Assembly (NCBI RefSeq): GCF_012163135.1
Contig: NZ_JAAVUP010000009.1
Span: 89,988-134,181 of the forward strand
From: Neoroseomonas oryzicola
Lineage (GTDB): Bacteria > Pseudomonadota > Alphaproteobacteria > Acetobacterales > Acetobacteraceae
Direction: 5' to 3'
Length of the DNA: 44,194 bases
The notes under the pieces were generated by a model that was not told the origin of the DNA, did no database searches, and saw nothing but the letters and a program-made list of their open reading frames with translations. A program made the translations under genes and the position numbers. Of this stretch, positions 18,063 to 25,455 are shown in pieces; position 1 is the first letter of the stretch; each line of letters begins with the position of its first letter.

Positions 18063-18239
18063 TCAATCCTCCCGCTTCGCGCCGTCGAGCAGCGCCTGGC
18101 GCCGCTCCTCGGCCCGGCGGTCGTTGTCCTTTTCCGCCTTCGTCCGGCCGTGCTTCGTCCGGTTGGCGGCGGCCTGGGCCGCTTCCTCCTGCTTCGCCCG
18201 CGCCTTGCGCGCCCGGTTCAGGTTGACGATCTCGGCCAT
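18063..18239 (-). CDS. DUF4169 family small basic protein
   Basis: A 58-residue, highly charged protein: MAEIVNLNRARKARAK at the start, NRTKHGRTKAEK in the middle, and DGAKRED at the end. This matches the alphaproteobacterial DUF4169 family (INL-x-x-ARK start, N-R-x-x-x-GRTKAE core), whose function is unknown; helix and coiled-coil propensity is high. It was missed as a short ORF but is bounded by clean start and stop codons. It is followed after 4 nt by the RidA-like gene, whose Shine-Dalgarno it contains. Only 41 nt separate its start from the divergent dienelactone hydrolase. Confidence 0.82.
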   Translation of the reverse strand: MAEIVNLNRARKARAKQEEAAQAAANRTKHGRTKAEKDNDRRAEERRQALLDGAKRED

Positions 18240-18280
18240 GCGCGGAGGATACGCGCGCCAACCGCCCGAGGGAAACGCCC

Positions 18281-18940
18281 ATGCCCACCATTTCGCTGAC
18301 TGCCGCCGACGGCCACCGCCTCACCGCCTATCGCGCCGGGCCGCAGAATGCCGGCCGCGCGCTGGTCGTGGTGCAGGAGATCTTCGGCGTGAACCGGCAC
18401 ATCCGGAACGTGTGCGAGCGCTTCGCCGCGGAGGGCTACGCCGTCATCGCGCCCGCGCTGTTCGACCGCGTCGGCCCGGGAATCGAGCTGGGCTACGAGG
18501 CCGCCGACGTCGCCCAGGGGCGCGAGCTGCGCGGCAAGATCCCGGACGGGCTGACGCTGCTCGACGTGCTCGCCGCGGCGGCGGCGCTGCCGCGCGGGGC
18601 GAAGCGGGGCATCGTCGGCTATTGCTGGGGCGGCACCGTCACCTGGCATGGCGCGACGCGCAGCAGCGCCTTTTCCGCGGCCTCGGGCTGGTATGGCGGC
18701 GGCATCGCCGCGGCGAAGGACGAGACGCCGCGCTGCCCGGTGCAGCTGCATTTCGGGGAACAGGACGCCTCCATCCCGATGACGGATGTGGAGGCGATCC
18801 GCGCCGCGCAGCCGGGCGTGGAGCTGCACGTCTATGGCGGCGGGCATGGATTCGGCTGCGACGAGCGCGGGTCCTATGTCGAGGCGGACTACGCGCTGGC
18901 GCAGAAGCGCACGCTCGAGTTCTTCGCGAAGCATCTCTGA
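18281..18940 (+). CDS. Dienelactone hydrolase family protein
   Basis: A 219-residue alpha/beta hydrolase of the dienelactone hydrolase family. The catalytic triad is visible: Cys115 in GYCWGG, Asp162 in GEQDASIP and His189 in GGGHGF; Glu33 in VVQEIFGVN is the residue that in DLH orients the nucleophile. The start is supported by a GAGGGAA sequence. Whether the substrate is dienelactone or another ester is unknown; no other chlorocatechol-pathway genes are nearby. The gene ends just before a repeat hairpin (18949-18974) that is correctly oriented to act as its terminator. Confidence 0.92.
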   Translation: MPTISLTAADGHRLTAYRAGPQNAGRALVVVQEIFGVNRHIRNVCERFAAEGYAVIAPALFDRVGPGIELGYEAADVAQGRELRGKIPDGLTLLDVLAAAAALPRGAKRGIVGYCWGGTVTWHGATRSSAFSAASGWYGGGIAAAKDETPRCPVQLHFGEQDASIPMTDVEAIRAAQPGVELHVYGGGHGFGCDERGSYVEADYALAQKRTLEFFAKHL

Positions 18941-18948
18941 CGCAGGGC

Positions 18949-18997
18949 GGGGGGAGAAGGGACCTTCTCCCCCCGAACCCCCCTCAACCTTCTTTGG
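18949..18997 (+). repeat. Dispersed G-stem hairpin repeat, copy B
   Basis: A 12-bp stem GGGGGGAGAAGG / CCTTCTCCCCCC (18949-18960, 18963-18974), then the tail GAACCCCCCTCAACCTTC and TTTGG. It sits 8 nt after the dienelactone hydrolase stop in the orientation expected of an intrinsic terminator. It shares stem and tail with copies at 1031 and 22864. Confidence 0.75.
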
Positions 18998-19050
18998 AAC
19001 CAAGTGCCCAGAGAAGGGAGGGGGATCGGGGGAGGTTCTCCTCCCCCGAC
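18998..19050 (-). repeat. Dispersed G-stem hairpin repeat, copy C
   Basis: Stem TCGGGGGAGG / CCTCCCCCGA (19026-19035, 19040-19049) with a 4-nt loop. Read on the minus strand it follows the PfkB kinase stop by 3 nt and continues with a CCCCCTCCCTTCTCTGG tail. It is back-to-back with copy B, so two convergent genes each end in their own copy. Confidence 0.65.
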
Positions 19051-19052
19051 CT

Positions 19053-19946
19053 TCACATCAGCTCATCCACCATCGCCCGCGTCGGCGTCGCCCCATCCCG
19101 CGCCCGCAGGGCGCCCGCCGCCGCCGCGAATCGCATCGCGCGCTCCACGGGCATCGCTTCCGCGATCGCGAGCGCATAGGCGCCGTGGAACACGTCCCCC
19201 GCGCCGGTGGTGTTCGTCGCCTCTACCGGAAACGCCGGCGTGCGGGTCGGCTTCTCCTCCCCGGGCAGCATCCACAGCACGCCCTTCTCGCCCTGCGTCA
19301 CCGCGGCGACCTTCACGGGGCCGGAGGCGAGCGCTTGGCGCAGCCCTTCCTCCGGGCTGCGGCCCGGCGCGTAGTTGGCGAGGCCCGGCACCGAGAAGAT
19401 CGCGTGGTCCACGCGCGGCACCAGGTCGACCAGGATGCGGGTCTCGCTGCGTTCGCCGTCCAGCACCACCGGCACGCCGGCCGCGCGCGCCGCGGCGGCG
19501 GCGGCCGCGACGCCTTCCGGCCAGCGCGGATCGCAGCACAGCGCCGCCGCGCCGGCGATGCGGTCGAGCGGCAGCCAGGCCGGATCGATCCCGAGGCCGG
19601 TTCCGCGGAAGGAGACGATGGTCCGTTCGCCCCGCGGGTCCACCAGCACGGCGCCGACCGGCGTCCGCCCGCCCGGCACGCGCCGCAGCCCGGTCACGTC
19701 CACGCCTTCCTGTTCCAGCGCCTGGGCCAGCGGCTCGCCGTTCAGGTCGTCCCCCACCCGGCCCCAGAAGGCGGCGCGGCCGCCGAGGCGCACCACCGCG
19801 ATCGCGGCATTGGCGGCCATCCCGCCGGGGCCGATGCTGTAGGACCGGGCGGCGATCTTTGCCGGCGGCTGGGGTATGTCCTCCACCCGGAAGGTGTGGT
19901 CAGCGACGACGTTGCCGAGGCAGATGACGAGAGGAGGAGCCGACAT
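19053..19946 (-). CDS. PfkB family carbohydrate kinase
   Basis: A 297-residue ribokinase-like sugar or nucleoside kinase. The N-terminal signature GPGGMAANAAIAVVRLGG (39-56) is the PfkB motif 1 region, and the C-terminal ATP-site motif is NTTGAGDVFHGAYA with catalytic-base Asp251. The start was chosen as MSAPPLVICLGNV, beginning on the first beta strand. Substrate is unknown. Its ATG overlaps the ATG of the divergent pseudouridine synthase by two bases (CATG, 19944-19947), so each gene's promoter must lie in the other's coding region. A repeat hairpin stands directly after the stop. Confidence 0.9.
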   Translation of the reverse strand: MSAPPLVICLGNVVADHTFRVEDIPQPPAKIAARSYSIGPGGMAANAAIAVVRLGGRAAFWGRVGDDLNGEPLAQALEQEGVDVTGLRRVPGGRTPVGAVLVDPRGERTIVSFRGTGLGIDPAWLPLDRIAGAAALCCDPRWPEGVAAAAAAARAAGVPVVLDGERSETRILVDLVPRVDHAIFSVPGLANYAPGRSPEEGLRQALASGPVKVAAVTQGEKGVLWMLPGEEKPTRTPAFPVEATNTTGAGDVFHGAYALAIAEAMPVERAMRFAAAAGALRARDGATPTRAMVDELM

Positions 19947-20664
19947 GATGCGCCGCAGCGTCACACGCGCGGCCCCTCCGCGCCAAGCATTGCCGGACGC
20001 GATCGCGGCGCGCGTCCTGCTACTGCGGGACGACGCGATCGTGATCGACAAGCCAGCGGGCCTGCCGGTGCATCGCGGCCCGCGCGGCGGTGCTTCGCTG
20101 GAGGACTGGCTCGAGCCATTGCGCATGGGCAAGCGGCACCTGCCGCAGCCGGTGCACCGGCTGGATGCGGATACGGCGGGCTGCCTGGTGCTGGGGCGGA
20201 CCAAGCCGGCGCTCGCCGCGCTCGGCCGCTGCTTCGCCGAGGGTCGGGTGCGCAAGACCTATTGGGCGGTGGTGCGCGGCGGGCCGGCGGAGGATGCCGG
20301 GCGCATCGACGCGCCGCTGCGCAAGGTCTCGACCAAGGCGGCGGGCTGGCGGATGGAGGTCCATCCGGAGGGCCAGCCGGCGGTGACGGACTGGCGCGTT
20401 CTGGGCCGCGCGCCGGGCCTGGCATGGATCGAGTTCCGCCCCGCCACGGGCCGGACGCACCAGTTGCGCGTGCATGCCGCCGCGTCCGGATGGCCGATCC
20501 TCGGCGATCCCGTCTATGGCGGCGGGGAGGGCGGCGGGCTGCACCTGCTGGCCCGCGCCATCGAGCTGCCGGTCGAACCGCCGCTCGCCGCCGAGGCGCC
20601 GCCGCCCGAGCACATGCGCGCCGCGCTGCTGGCCTGCGGCTGGATCCTCACGCCCCCAGGTTGA
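19945..20664 (+). CDS. RluA family pseudouridine synthase
   Basis: A 239-residue RNA pseudouridine synthase of the RluA/RluC/D group. The active-site motif is HRLDADTAGC, with catalytic Asp74; other family segments are IVIDKPAGLPVH (33-43) and TGRTHQLRVHAAASGWPILGD as two adjoining motifs. No N-terminal S4 domain is present, as in RluA itself. The start ATG has a strong GGAGGAG Shine-Dalgarno (19933-19939). It is divergent from, and shares start-codon bases with, the PfkB kinase, and overlaps the convergent LysR gene by 17 bp at the 3' end. The target uridine is not predictable. Confidence 0.92.
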   Translation: MMRRSVTRAAPPRQALPDAIAARVLLLRDDAIVIDKPAGLPVHRGPRGGASLEDWLEPLRMGKRHLPQPVHRLDADTAGCLVLGRTKPALAALGRCFAEGRVRKTYWAVVRGGPAEDAGRIDAPLRKVSTKAAGWRMEVHPEGQPAVTDWRVLGRAPGLAWIEFRPATGRTHQLRVHAAASGWPILGDPVYGGGEGGGLHLLARAIELPVEPPLAAEAPPPEHMRAALLACGWILTPPG

Positions 20665-21556
20665 CGAAGCGCCAGGATCGCGTTGCCAGCGCCAGGTCCA
20701 CCAGCCCCCGCACCTTGGCCGAGAGCAGCCGCGCGGAGGGGTAGACGAACTGGATCGGCAGCGGCGGCGGCTCGAAGGCCTCGAGCACGAGGCGCAGGCG
20801 GCCGGATCGCACGGCGTCCTCGGCCTGGTAGGCGAGCGCCTTCGCGATGCCGCCGCCCTGGCCCGCATGCCACAGCGCCGCGTCGATGCTGTTGGTGACG
20901 TAGCGTGGCGCGATGGCGTGCTTTTCCGCCACGCCGTCGCGCCAGAAGGTCCAGGCCGGCTCGGCGCCGAGCGAGGTGCTGTGGATGATGCGATGCCCCG
21001 CGATGTCCTCAGGCGCCGCGGGCATGCCGGCGCGGGCCAGGTAGTCGGGTGCTGCGACCCAGACGCGCCGCGTCTCGCCCACGCGCCGCGCGACCAGCGT
21101 GCTGTCCTCGAGGTGTCCGATGCGCAGCGCGACGTCGACGCCTTCCTCGACCAGGTCGATGTAGCGGTCGGACAGGGTCAGTTCGGCCGTCAGGTCGGGA
21201 TGCTGCGAGAGGAACTCGCAGACCAGCGGTCCGGCATGCAGCCGCCCGAACATCACGGGTGCGGCGACGACGAGATGCCCCGACGGCGCGGCGCGTTCGG
21301 CCGCGGCGGAGTCCTCCGCCTCCCGCAGGTCGGCGAGGATCCGCCGCGCCCGGACCAGGAAGCGCGACCCGGCATCGGTCAGCGCCACGCGCCGCGTCGT
21401 CCGCTGCAGCAGCCGCAGCCCGAGCCGGTCCTCGAGCCCCGCGACCAGCCGCGTCACGGCCGAGGGCGACAGGCCGAGCCGCCGCGCCGCGGGCGCGAAG
21501 CCCTCGGCATCCGCGACCGCGACGAAGGCGGCCATGGCGTCGAAGCGGTCCGTCAT
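20648..21556 (-). CDS. LysR family transcriptional regulator
   Basis: A 302-residue LysR-type regulator. The N-terminal winged helix-turn-helix covers residues 1-60: FDAMAAFVAVADAEGFAPAA and then RRLGLSPSAVTRLVAGLEDR. The remaining part is the periplasmic-binding-like effector domain. The start at 21556 gives MTDRFDAMAAFV, the normal position; a longer frame is open for 16 codons through the intergenic palindrome and is rejected. It is divergent from the AhpD/CMD-like gene, the classic arrangement in which a LysR protein controls its neighbour. The 3' end overlaps the pseudouridine synthase by 17 bp. Confidence 0.94.
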   Translation of the reverse strand: MTDRFDAMAAFVAVADAEGFAPAARRLGLSPSAVTRLVAGLEDRLGLRLLQRTTRRVALTDAGSRFLVRARRILADLREAEDSAAAERAAPSGHLVVAAPVMFGRLHAGPLVCEFLSQHPDLTAELTLSDRYIDLVEEGVDVALRIGHLEDSTLVARRVGETRRVWVAAPDYLARAGMPAAPEDIAGHRIIHSTSLGAEPAWTFWRDGVAEKHAIAPRYVTNSIDAALWHAGQGGGIAKALAYQAEDAVRSGRLRLVLEAFEPPPLPIQFVYPSARLLSAKVRGLVDLALATRSWRFVNLGA

Positions 21557-21578
21557 TATTGCTGATCCTGCATCGATC

Positions 21579-21596
21579 TCATTCCAATCGGAATGA
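21579..21596. promoter_or_regulatory. Candidate LysR operator (inverted repeat)
   Basis: TCATTCC-AATC-GGAATGA, perfect 7-bp arms with a 4-nt spacer, placed 23 nt upstream of the lysR start and 61 nt upstream of the divergent CMD gene. AT-rich dyads of this size in a LysR divergent promoter are the usual binding sites. Confidence 0.6.
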
Positions 21597-21656
21597 TTAT
21601 CCACGGAACACGCTCAGGGCCATTCTCCCGGCCACGGACAAACCAGGAGAAAGCCC

Positions 21657-22205
21657 ATGTCCCGCATCCCCACCCCCGCCACCATCGCCGAGGCCCCCGA
21701 GGCGACCCGCCCGCAGCTCGAGGCGGTGCAGAAGCAGCTTGGCTCCGTGCCGAACCTGTTCCGCCTGCTGGCGAGCAGCCCTGCCGCGCTGAACGGCTAC
21801 CTCGGCCTGTCGGGCGCGCTCGGGAAGGGCGCCCTCGACGTCCGCACGCGGGAGCGCATCGCGCTCGCGGTCGCCGAGTTCAACGGCTGCGGCTACTGCC
21901 TGGCGGCGCATGCCTTCATCGGCGCCAACATGGCGAAGCTCGACGCCGCGGAGATCGCCGCCGCGCGCGCCGGCCGCTCCGCCGACCCGAAGGCCGACGC
22001 CGCCGTGCGCTTCGCCATCGCGGTGACCGAGGCCCGCGGCCGCGCGGCGGATGCCGACCTCGCCGCGGTGCGCGCCGCGGGCTGGAGCGATGCCGAGATC
22101 CTCGAGATCGTCGCCCATGTCGCGCTGAACACGCTGACCAACTACGTCAACGAGGTCGCCCGCACCGAGGTGGATTTCCCCGCCCCGGCCGCCCGCGCCG
22201 CCTGA
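21657..22205 (+). CDS. Carboxymuconolactone decarboxylase / AhpD-like protein
   Basis: A 182-residue protein of the CMD/AhpD superfamily. The peroxidase-type active-site motif is NGCGYCLAAH, with Cys78, Cys81 and His85, matching the E-x(n)-CxxC-xxxH pattern of AhpD-like alkylhydroperoxidases. An all-helical fold is expected. AGGAGAAAG lies 8 nt or so before the ATG. The divergent LysR gene and the shared palindrome suggest induction by an effector of that regulator. It is followed after 55 nt by a PNPOx-like gene on the same strand. Probable role: thiol-based peroxide or electrophile detoxification (family inference). Confidence 0.9.
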   Translation: MSRIPTPATIAEAPEATRPQLEAVQKQLGSVPNLFRLLASSPAALNGYLGLSGALGKGALDVRTRERIALAVAEFNGCGYCLAAHAFIGANMAKLDAAEIAAARAGRSADPKADAAVRFAIAVTEARGRAADADLAAVRAAGWSDAEILEIVAHVALNTLTNYVNEVARTEVDFPAPAARAA

Positions 22206-22260
22206 CATGCCAGGGGATGGCGGAACCCCCGCCATCCCCACCCCTCCGAGGAGTGACGCC

Positions 22261-22914
22261 ATGACCGAAGCCCCGTCGAGCGACGTCGCCTTCTCCCCCG
22301 CCGTCAAGGCGATCCAGGCCGCGCGTGGGTCCCGAGACTCCTACGCCCGGATGGAACGCCGCGGCGGCTGGCGCACTGAGCTCACCCCCGACATCGCCGG
22401 CTTCATCGCTGCCCAGCGCAGCTTCTACCTGGCGAGTGCGAGCGCCGAGGGGCAGCCGTACATCCAGCATCGCGGCGGGCCGCCGGGCTTCCTGCGCGTG
22501 CTCGACGCCGAGACCCTCGCCTTCGCCGACCTCTCCGGGAACCGGCAGTACATCACCCTCGGCAACCTCTCGGAGAACCCGCGGGTCCAGCTGTTCCTGA
22601 TGGACTACGCCAACCGTCGCCGGGTGAAGATCTGGGGCGAGGCGCGCGTCGTGCAGGACGATCCCGCGCTGCTCGCCATGCTGATGCCCGAAGGTGCCCC
22701 GGGCCGCGCGGAACAGGCGATCGTCATCCGCGTCACGGCCTGGGACAGCAACTGCCACCAGCACATCCCGCAACGCTTCGAGGCGGAGGACGTGCTCGTG
22801 GCGATCCAGAAGCGGGACGCGCGGATCGCGGAACTCGAGGCCGAGGTCGCGCAACTGAAGGGCGGGGGGAGAAGCGAACTTCTCCCCCCGGCCCCCCCTC
22901 AACCTTCCTTGTGA
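22261..22914 (+). CDS. Pyridoxamine 5'-phosphate oxidase-like FMN-binding protein
   Basis: A 217-residue split-barrel flavoprotein of the PNPOx-like family: FYLASASAEGQPYIQHRGG followed by PPGFLRVLD, then DLSGNRQYITLGNLSENPRV and VKIWGEARVV are the usual strands around the FMN. The start at 22261 has GAGGAG 8 nt upstream; 18 in-frame codons before it are ignored. A predicted coiled coil (about 180-200, RIAELEAEVAQLK) ends the natural sequence. The last 17 or so residues (GGGRSELLPPAPPQPSL) are encoded by a dispersed hairpin repeat, and the stop codon lies in the repeat's tail. Possibly cotranscribed with the AhpD-like gene. Confidence 0.88.
   Translation: MTEAPSSDVAFSPAVKAIQAARGSRDSYARMERRGGWRTELTPDIAGFIAAQRSFYLASASAEGQPYIQHRGGPPGFLRVLDAETLAFADLSGNRQYITLGNLSENPRVQLFLMDYANRRRVKIWGEARVVQDDPALLAMLMPEGAPGRAEQAIVIRVTAWDSNCHQHIPQRFEAEDVLVAIQKRDARIAELEAEVAQLKGGGRSELLPPAPPQPSL
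22864..22914 (+). repeat. Dispersed G-stem hairpin repeat, copy E, inside a coding end
   Basis: Perfect 11-bp stem GGGGGGAGAAG / CTTCTCCCCCC (22864-22874, 22879-22889) with a CGAA loop identical to that of copy A, then the tail GGCCCCCCCTCAACCTTC and CTTGTGA. The TGA in the tail terminates the PNPOx-like gene, so the repeat encodes that protein's C-terminus. Confidence 0.8.
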
Positions 22915-22915
22915 C

Positions 22916-23656
22916 TCAGATCATCGCCATGCCGCCGTTCACGTGCAGCGTCTGGCCGGTGACCCAGCCCGCTTCCGTGGACGACAGGTAGACGACGGCC
23001 GAGGCGATGTCCTCGGGCGTGCCCATGCGCTGGGTCGGGATGCGCGACAGCAGCGCGGTCTTCTGCGCGTCGTTCAGCGCATCGGTCATCGCGGTCTTCA
23101 CGAAGCCGGGGGCCACCACGTTCACCGTCACGCCGCGCGTCGCCACTTCCTGCGCGAGCGACTTCGACATGCCGATCAGGCCCGCCTTCGCCGCGGCGTA
23201 GTTCGCCTGGCCCGCATTGCCCGTCACGCCGACGATGGACGCGATCGAGACGATGCGCCCGTAGCGCTTCTTCATCATCCCGCGCAGCGCGGCGCGGGCC
23301 AGGCGGAAGGGCGCGGTCAGGTCTACCTCGAGCACCGCGTTCCAGTCCGCGTCGCCCATGCGCAGCGCCAGCATGTCGCGGGTGAAGCCGGCATTGTTCA
23401 CCAGGATGTCGAGCCCGCCGGCCTCGCCCTCGATCTTCTCGACCAGCGCCGCCGGGGCTGCGGGATCCGACAGGTCCGCCGGCGCGACGATGACGCGCGC
23501 GCCGCCCAGCGCCTCGGCCACGCGGGCGAGTTCCGCCTCGCGCCGGCCGGTGATGGCGACGGTGGCACCCTGGGCGTGCAGGGCGGAGGCGATCGCCTCG
23601 CCGATGCCGCCGGTGGCGCCGGTGACGAGCGCGGTCTTGCCGGTCAGGTCGAACAT
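22916..23656 (-). CDS. fabG: 3-oxoacyl-ACP reductase
   Basis: A 246-residue classical short-chain dehydrogenase, NADPH-dependent 3-oxoacyl-ACP reductase of fatty acid synthesis II. The cofactor motif is TGATGGIG (12-19), NNAG is at 87-90, and the catalytic Ser140, Tyr153 and Lys157 are present. The C-terminal GWVTGQTLHVNGGMAMI is typical of FabG. The start at MFDLTGKTALVTG has a GGAG sequence upstream. It lies in the order fabD, unknown gene, fabG on the minus strand; acpP and fabF do not follow, since the next gene is convergent. FabG is preferred over a generic SDR because of fabD and the close sequence pattern. Confidence 0.93.
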   Translation of the reverse strand: MFDLTGKTALVTGATGGIGEAIASALHAQGATVAITGRREAELARVAEALGGARVIVAPADLSDPAAPAALVEKIEGEAGGLDILVNNAGFTRDMLALRMGDADWNAVLEVDLTAPFRLARAALRGMMKKRYGRIVSIASIVGVTGNAGQANYAAAKAGLIGMSKSLAQEVATRGVTVNVVAPGFVKTAMTDALNDAQKTALLSRIPTQRMGTPEDIASAVVYLSSTEAGWVTGQTLHVNGGMAMI

Positions 23657-23669
23657 GAAGGAACTCCGC

Positions 23670-24317
23670 TCAGGGGTTGAGGCCCCGCAGGGCTGGATCG
23701 AAGGAGGTCGCGGTCGAGAGGTCGAACCAGGCACGGGCATGGGGCTCGCCGGCGCCGTTCAGCGCGAAATGCCGGCCAAGGCCGGGAATGTACAACTGAT
23801 CGATGAGGAGGTGCGGCGCCTCGGGCGCGATGGTGTAGCTGTCGCCATTCGCCTCGGCCGTGCGGCCCGGCCCGGCATGGGCGGCGATCAGCACCCCCGG
23901 GCGCAGCCGCGCGCGGACGATGATGTCGCAATCCGTCCAGGCCGGCGGCAGGGCGAGCTGCCGGCGCGCGATCTCGACCAGCGGCACGCCGGCGCTGCGC
24001 GCCCGGCCGAGCAGCAGCATCATCCGGTCGTCGTTCATCCACCAGGGCGAGTTGAGCAGGGGCACCAGCGCGTTGGCGCCGCTGCCGACATACTTCTTCG
24101 CCGCGAAGCGATAGAGCATGTCCTCCTGCAGCTCGACGCGCCGCTTCACCACAAGCCCGCCGGTGCGGTGGAAGACGAAGCCCTTCGGGGCGTGGGGGTC
24201 GGCCCGCGTGTCCAGCGTCTTGCCGCGCCCGTGGGAGGCATTGCGCCACTGGTATCCCTCGGCTTCCTGCCGCAGGGCGCTGTCGCGCCAGAAATGTTCG
24301 TTCGAGGCCGAGGTCAT
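23670..24317 (-). CDS. Unknown protein between fabD and fabG
   Basis: A 215-residue soluble protein that I do not recognise. It has no signal peptide or membrane helix; it contains basic clusters (KRRVELQEDM), WWMNDDRMMLLLGRA and a beta-rich C-terminal half with APEAPHLLIDQLYIPGLGRHF. A GGAGAAG sequence before the ATG supports the start. It is 13 nt upstream of fabG and 83 nt downstream of fabD, so it is probably expressed with fatty acid synthesis genes, but nothing in it shows a catalytic motif. An alternative frame open across the same region (starting 24249) is Ala/Arg-biased and is rejected. Confidence 0.7.
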   Translation of the reverse strand: MTSASNEHFWRDSALRQEAEGYQWRNASHGRGKTLDTRADPHAPKGFVFHRTGGLVVKRRVELQEDMLYRFAAKKYVGSGANALVPLLNSPWWMNDDRMMLLLGRARSAGVPLVEIARRQLALPPAWTDCDIIVRARLRPGVLIAAHAGPGRTAEANGDSYTIAPEAPHLLIDQLYIPGLGRHFALNGAGEPHARAWFDLSTATSFDPALRGLNP

Positions 24318-24356
24318 CTGTCTTCTCCGGGGCTGTGGTCGGATTCCCGATCCGGT

Positions 24357-24380
24357 CCCGCCACCTGATCAGGCGGCGGG
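24357..24380. repeat. Palindrome between fabD and the downstream unknown gene
   Basis: Twelve-bp arms CCCGCCACCTGA / TCAGGCGGCGGG meet without a spacer and match at 11 of 12 positions (the odd pair is G-U in RNA). It lies 20 nt after the fabD stop. It could be a partial terminator or processing hairpin within the operon, or a protein-binding dyad. No T tract follows on the minus strand. Confidence 0.5.
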
Positions 24381-24400
24381 CAGCCCGGCGACAAAACGCT

Positions 24401-25360
24401 TCAGAGCGTCTTCAGGAAGGCCTCGACATCGGCGGGCGCGCCGATGGCGAGCGCGGTGGCCTCGGGGGCGTTGCGCTTCATCAGCCCCGTCAGCACCTTG
24501 CCGGCGCCGACCTCGACGAAGGTGTCGCAGCCCATCGCGGCCATGGCGGCGACGCATTCGCGCCAGCGCACCGTGCCCGTCACCTGCTTGACCAGCAGGT
24601 CGCGGATCTCGACCGGATCGGAGGCCTTGGCCGCGGTGACGTTGGCCACCACCGGCACGACCGGCGCGCGGAGCTCGGCCTTGGCCAGCGCCTCGGCCAT
24701 CGCGTCCGCGGCGGGGGCCATCAGGGCGCAGTGGAAGGGGGCGGAGACGGGCAGCAGCATGGCGCGCTTCACGCCGTCCGCCTTGGCGATCTCGATGGCG
24801 CGCTCGACCGCGGCCTTGGCGCCCGAGATCACCACCTGGCCGCCGCCATTGTCGTTGGCGGCCTCGACCACCTCGTCCTTGCCGGTCTCGGGGTTCGGCG
24901 CGGCCTTGGCGCAGATCGCCCGCGCCTGGTCGATCTCGGCGCCGAGCAGGGCGGCCATCGCGCCGGTCCCGGGCGGCGTCGCCTTCTGCATCGCCTCGCC
25001 GCGCAGGCGCAGCAGGCGTGCGGCGGTCGCGACGTCGAAGGCGCCGGCGGCGGTCAGGGCGCTGTATTCGCCGAGCGAATGGCCCGCGACCAGGGCGACC
25101 CGGTCGGCGAGGCGGAAGCCGCCCTCGGCTTCCAGGGCACGGATCACGGCCAGCGAATGCGCCATCAGCGCCGGCTGGGTATTGGCCGTGAGGGTCAGTT
25201 CCTCCTGCGGGCCTTCCCACATCAGCTGGCTGAGCTTCTGGGAGAGGGCGTCGTCCACTTCCTGGAAGACGTGGCGGGCGGCGGGGAAGGCGTCGGCCAG
25301 GTCGCGGCCCATGCCGACGGCCTGGCTGCCCTGGCCGGGGAAGACGAAGGCGAAAGCCAT
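24401..25360 (-). CDS. fabD: Malonyl-CoA:ACP transacylase
   Basis: A 319-residue FabD, which loads malonyl groups onto acyl carrier protein. The nucleophile Ser95 is in GHSLGEYSAL, Arg120 in LRLRGEAM binds the malonyl carboxylate, and His210 in VSAPFHCALM completes the dyad. N-terminal FPGQGSQAVGMG is the oxyanion-hole loop. Length and motifs are standard. First gene of the minus-strand set leading to fabG. Upstream, a TTGACA-like -35 (25425-25430, minus) is visible, but no convincing -10 is found. Confidence 0.97.
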   Translation of the reverse strand: MAFAFVFPGQGSQAVGMGRDLADAFPAARHVFQEVDDALSQKLSQLMWEGPQEELTLTANTQPALMAHSLAVIRALEAEGGFRLADRVALVAGHSLGEYSALTAAGAFDVATAARLLRLRGEAMQKATPPGTGAMAALLGAEIDQARAICAKAAPNPETGKDEVVEAANDNGGGQVVISGAKAAVERAIEIAKADGVKRAMLLPVSAPFHCALMAPAADAMAEALAKAELRAPVVPVVANVTAAKASDPVEIRDLLVKQVTGTVRWRECVAAMAAMGCDTFVEVGAGKVLTGLMKRNAPEATALAIGAPADVEAFLKTL

Positions 25361-25424
25361 GTTCGCGCGTTTCCGTGCTGTTACGTTCGGTATGGGCGCG
25401 CGGGATGCGGCCCGGGGGGCCGCT

Positions 25425-25430
25425 TGTCAA
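25425..25430 (-). promoter_or_regulatory. Possible -35 box upstream of fabD
   Basis: Minus-strand TTGACA, 65 nt before the fabD start. Seventeen nt further the sequence is CATCCC, a poor -10, so this is only a candidate. Confidence 0.25.
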
Positions 25431-25455
25431 CCGGTTCCGGCACCCGGGCGGGGTG

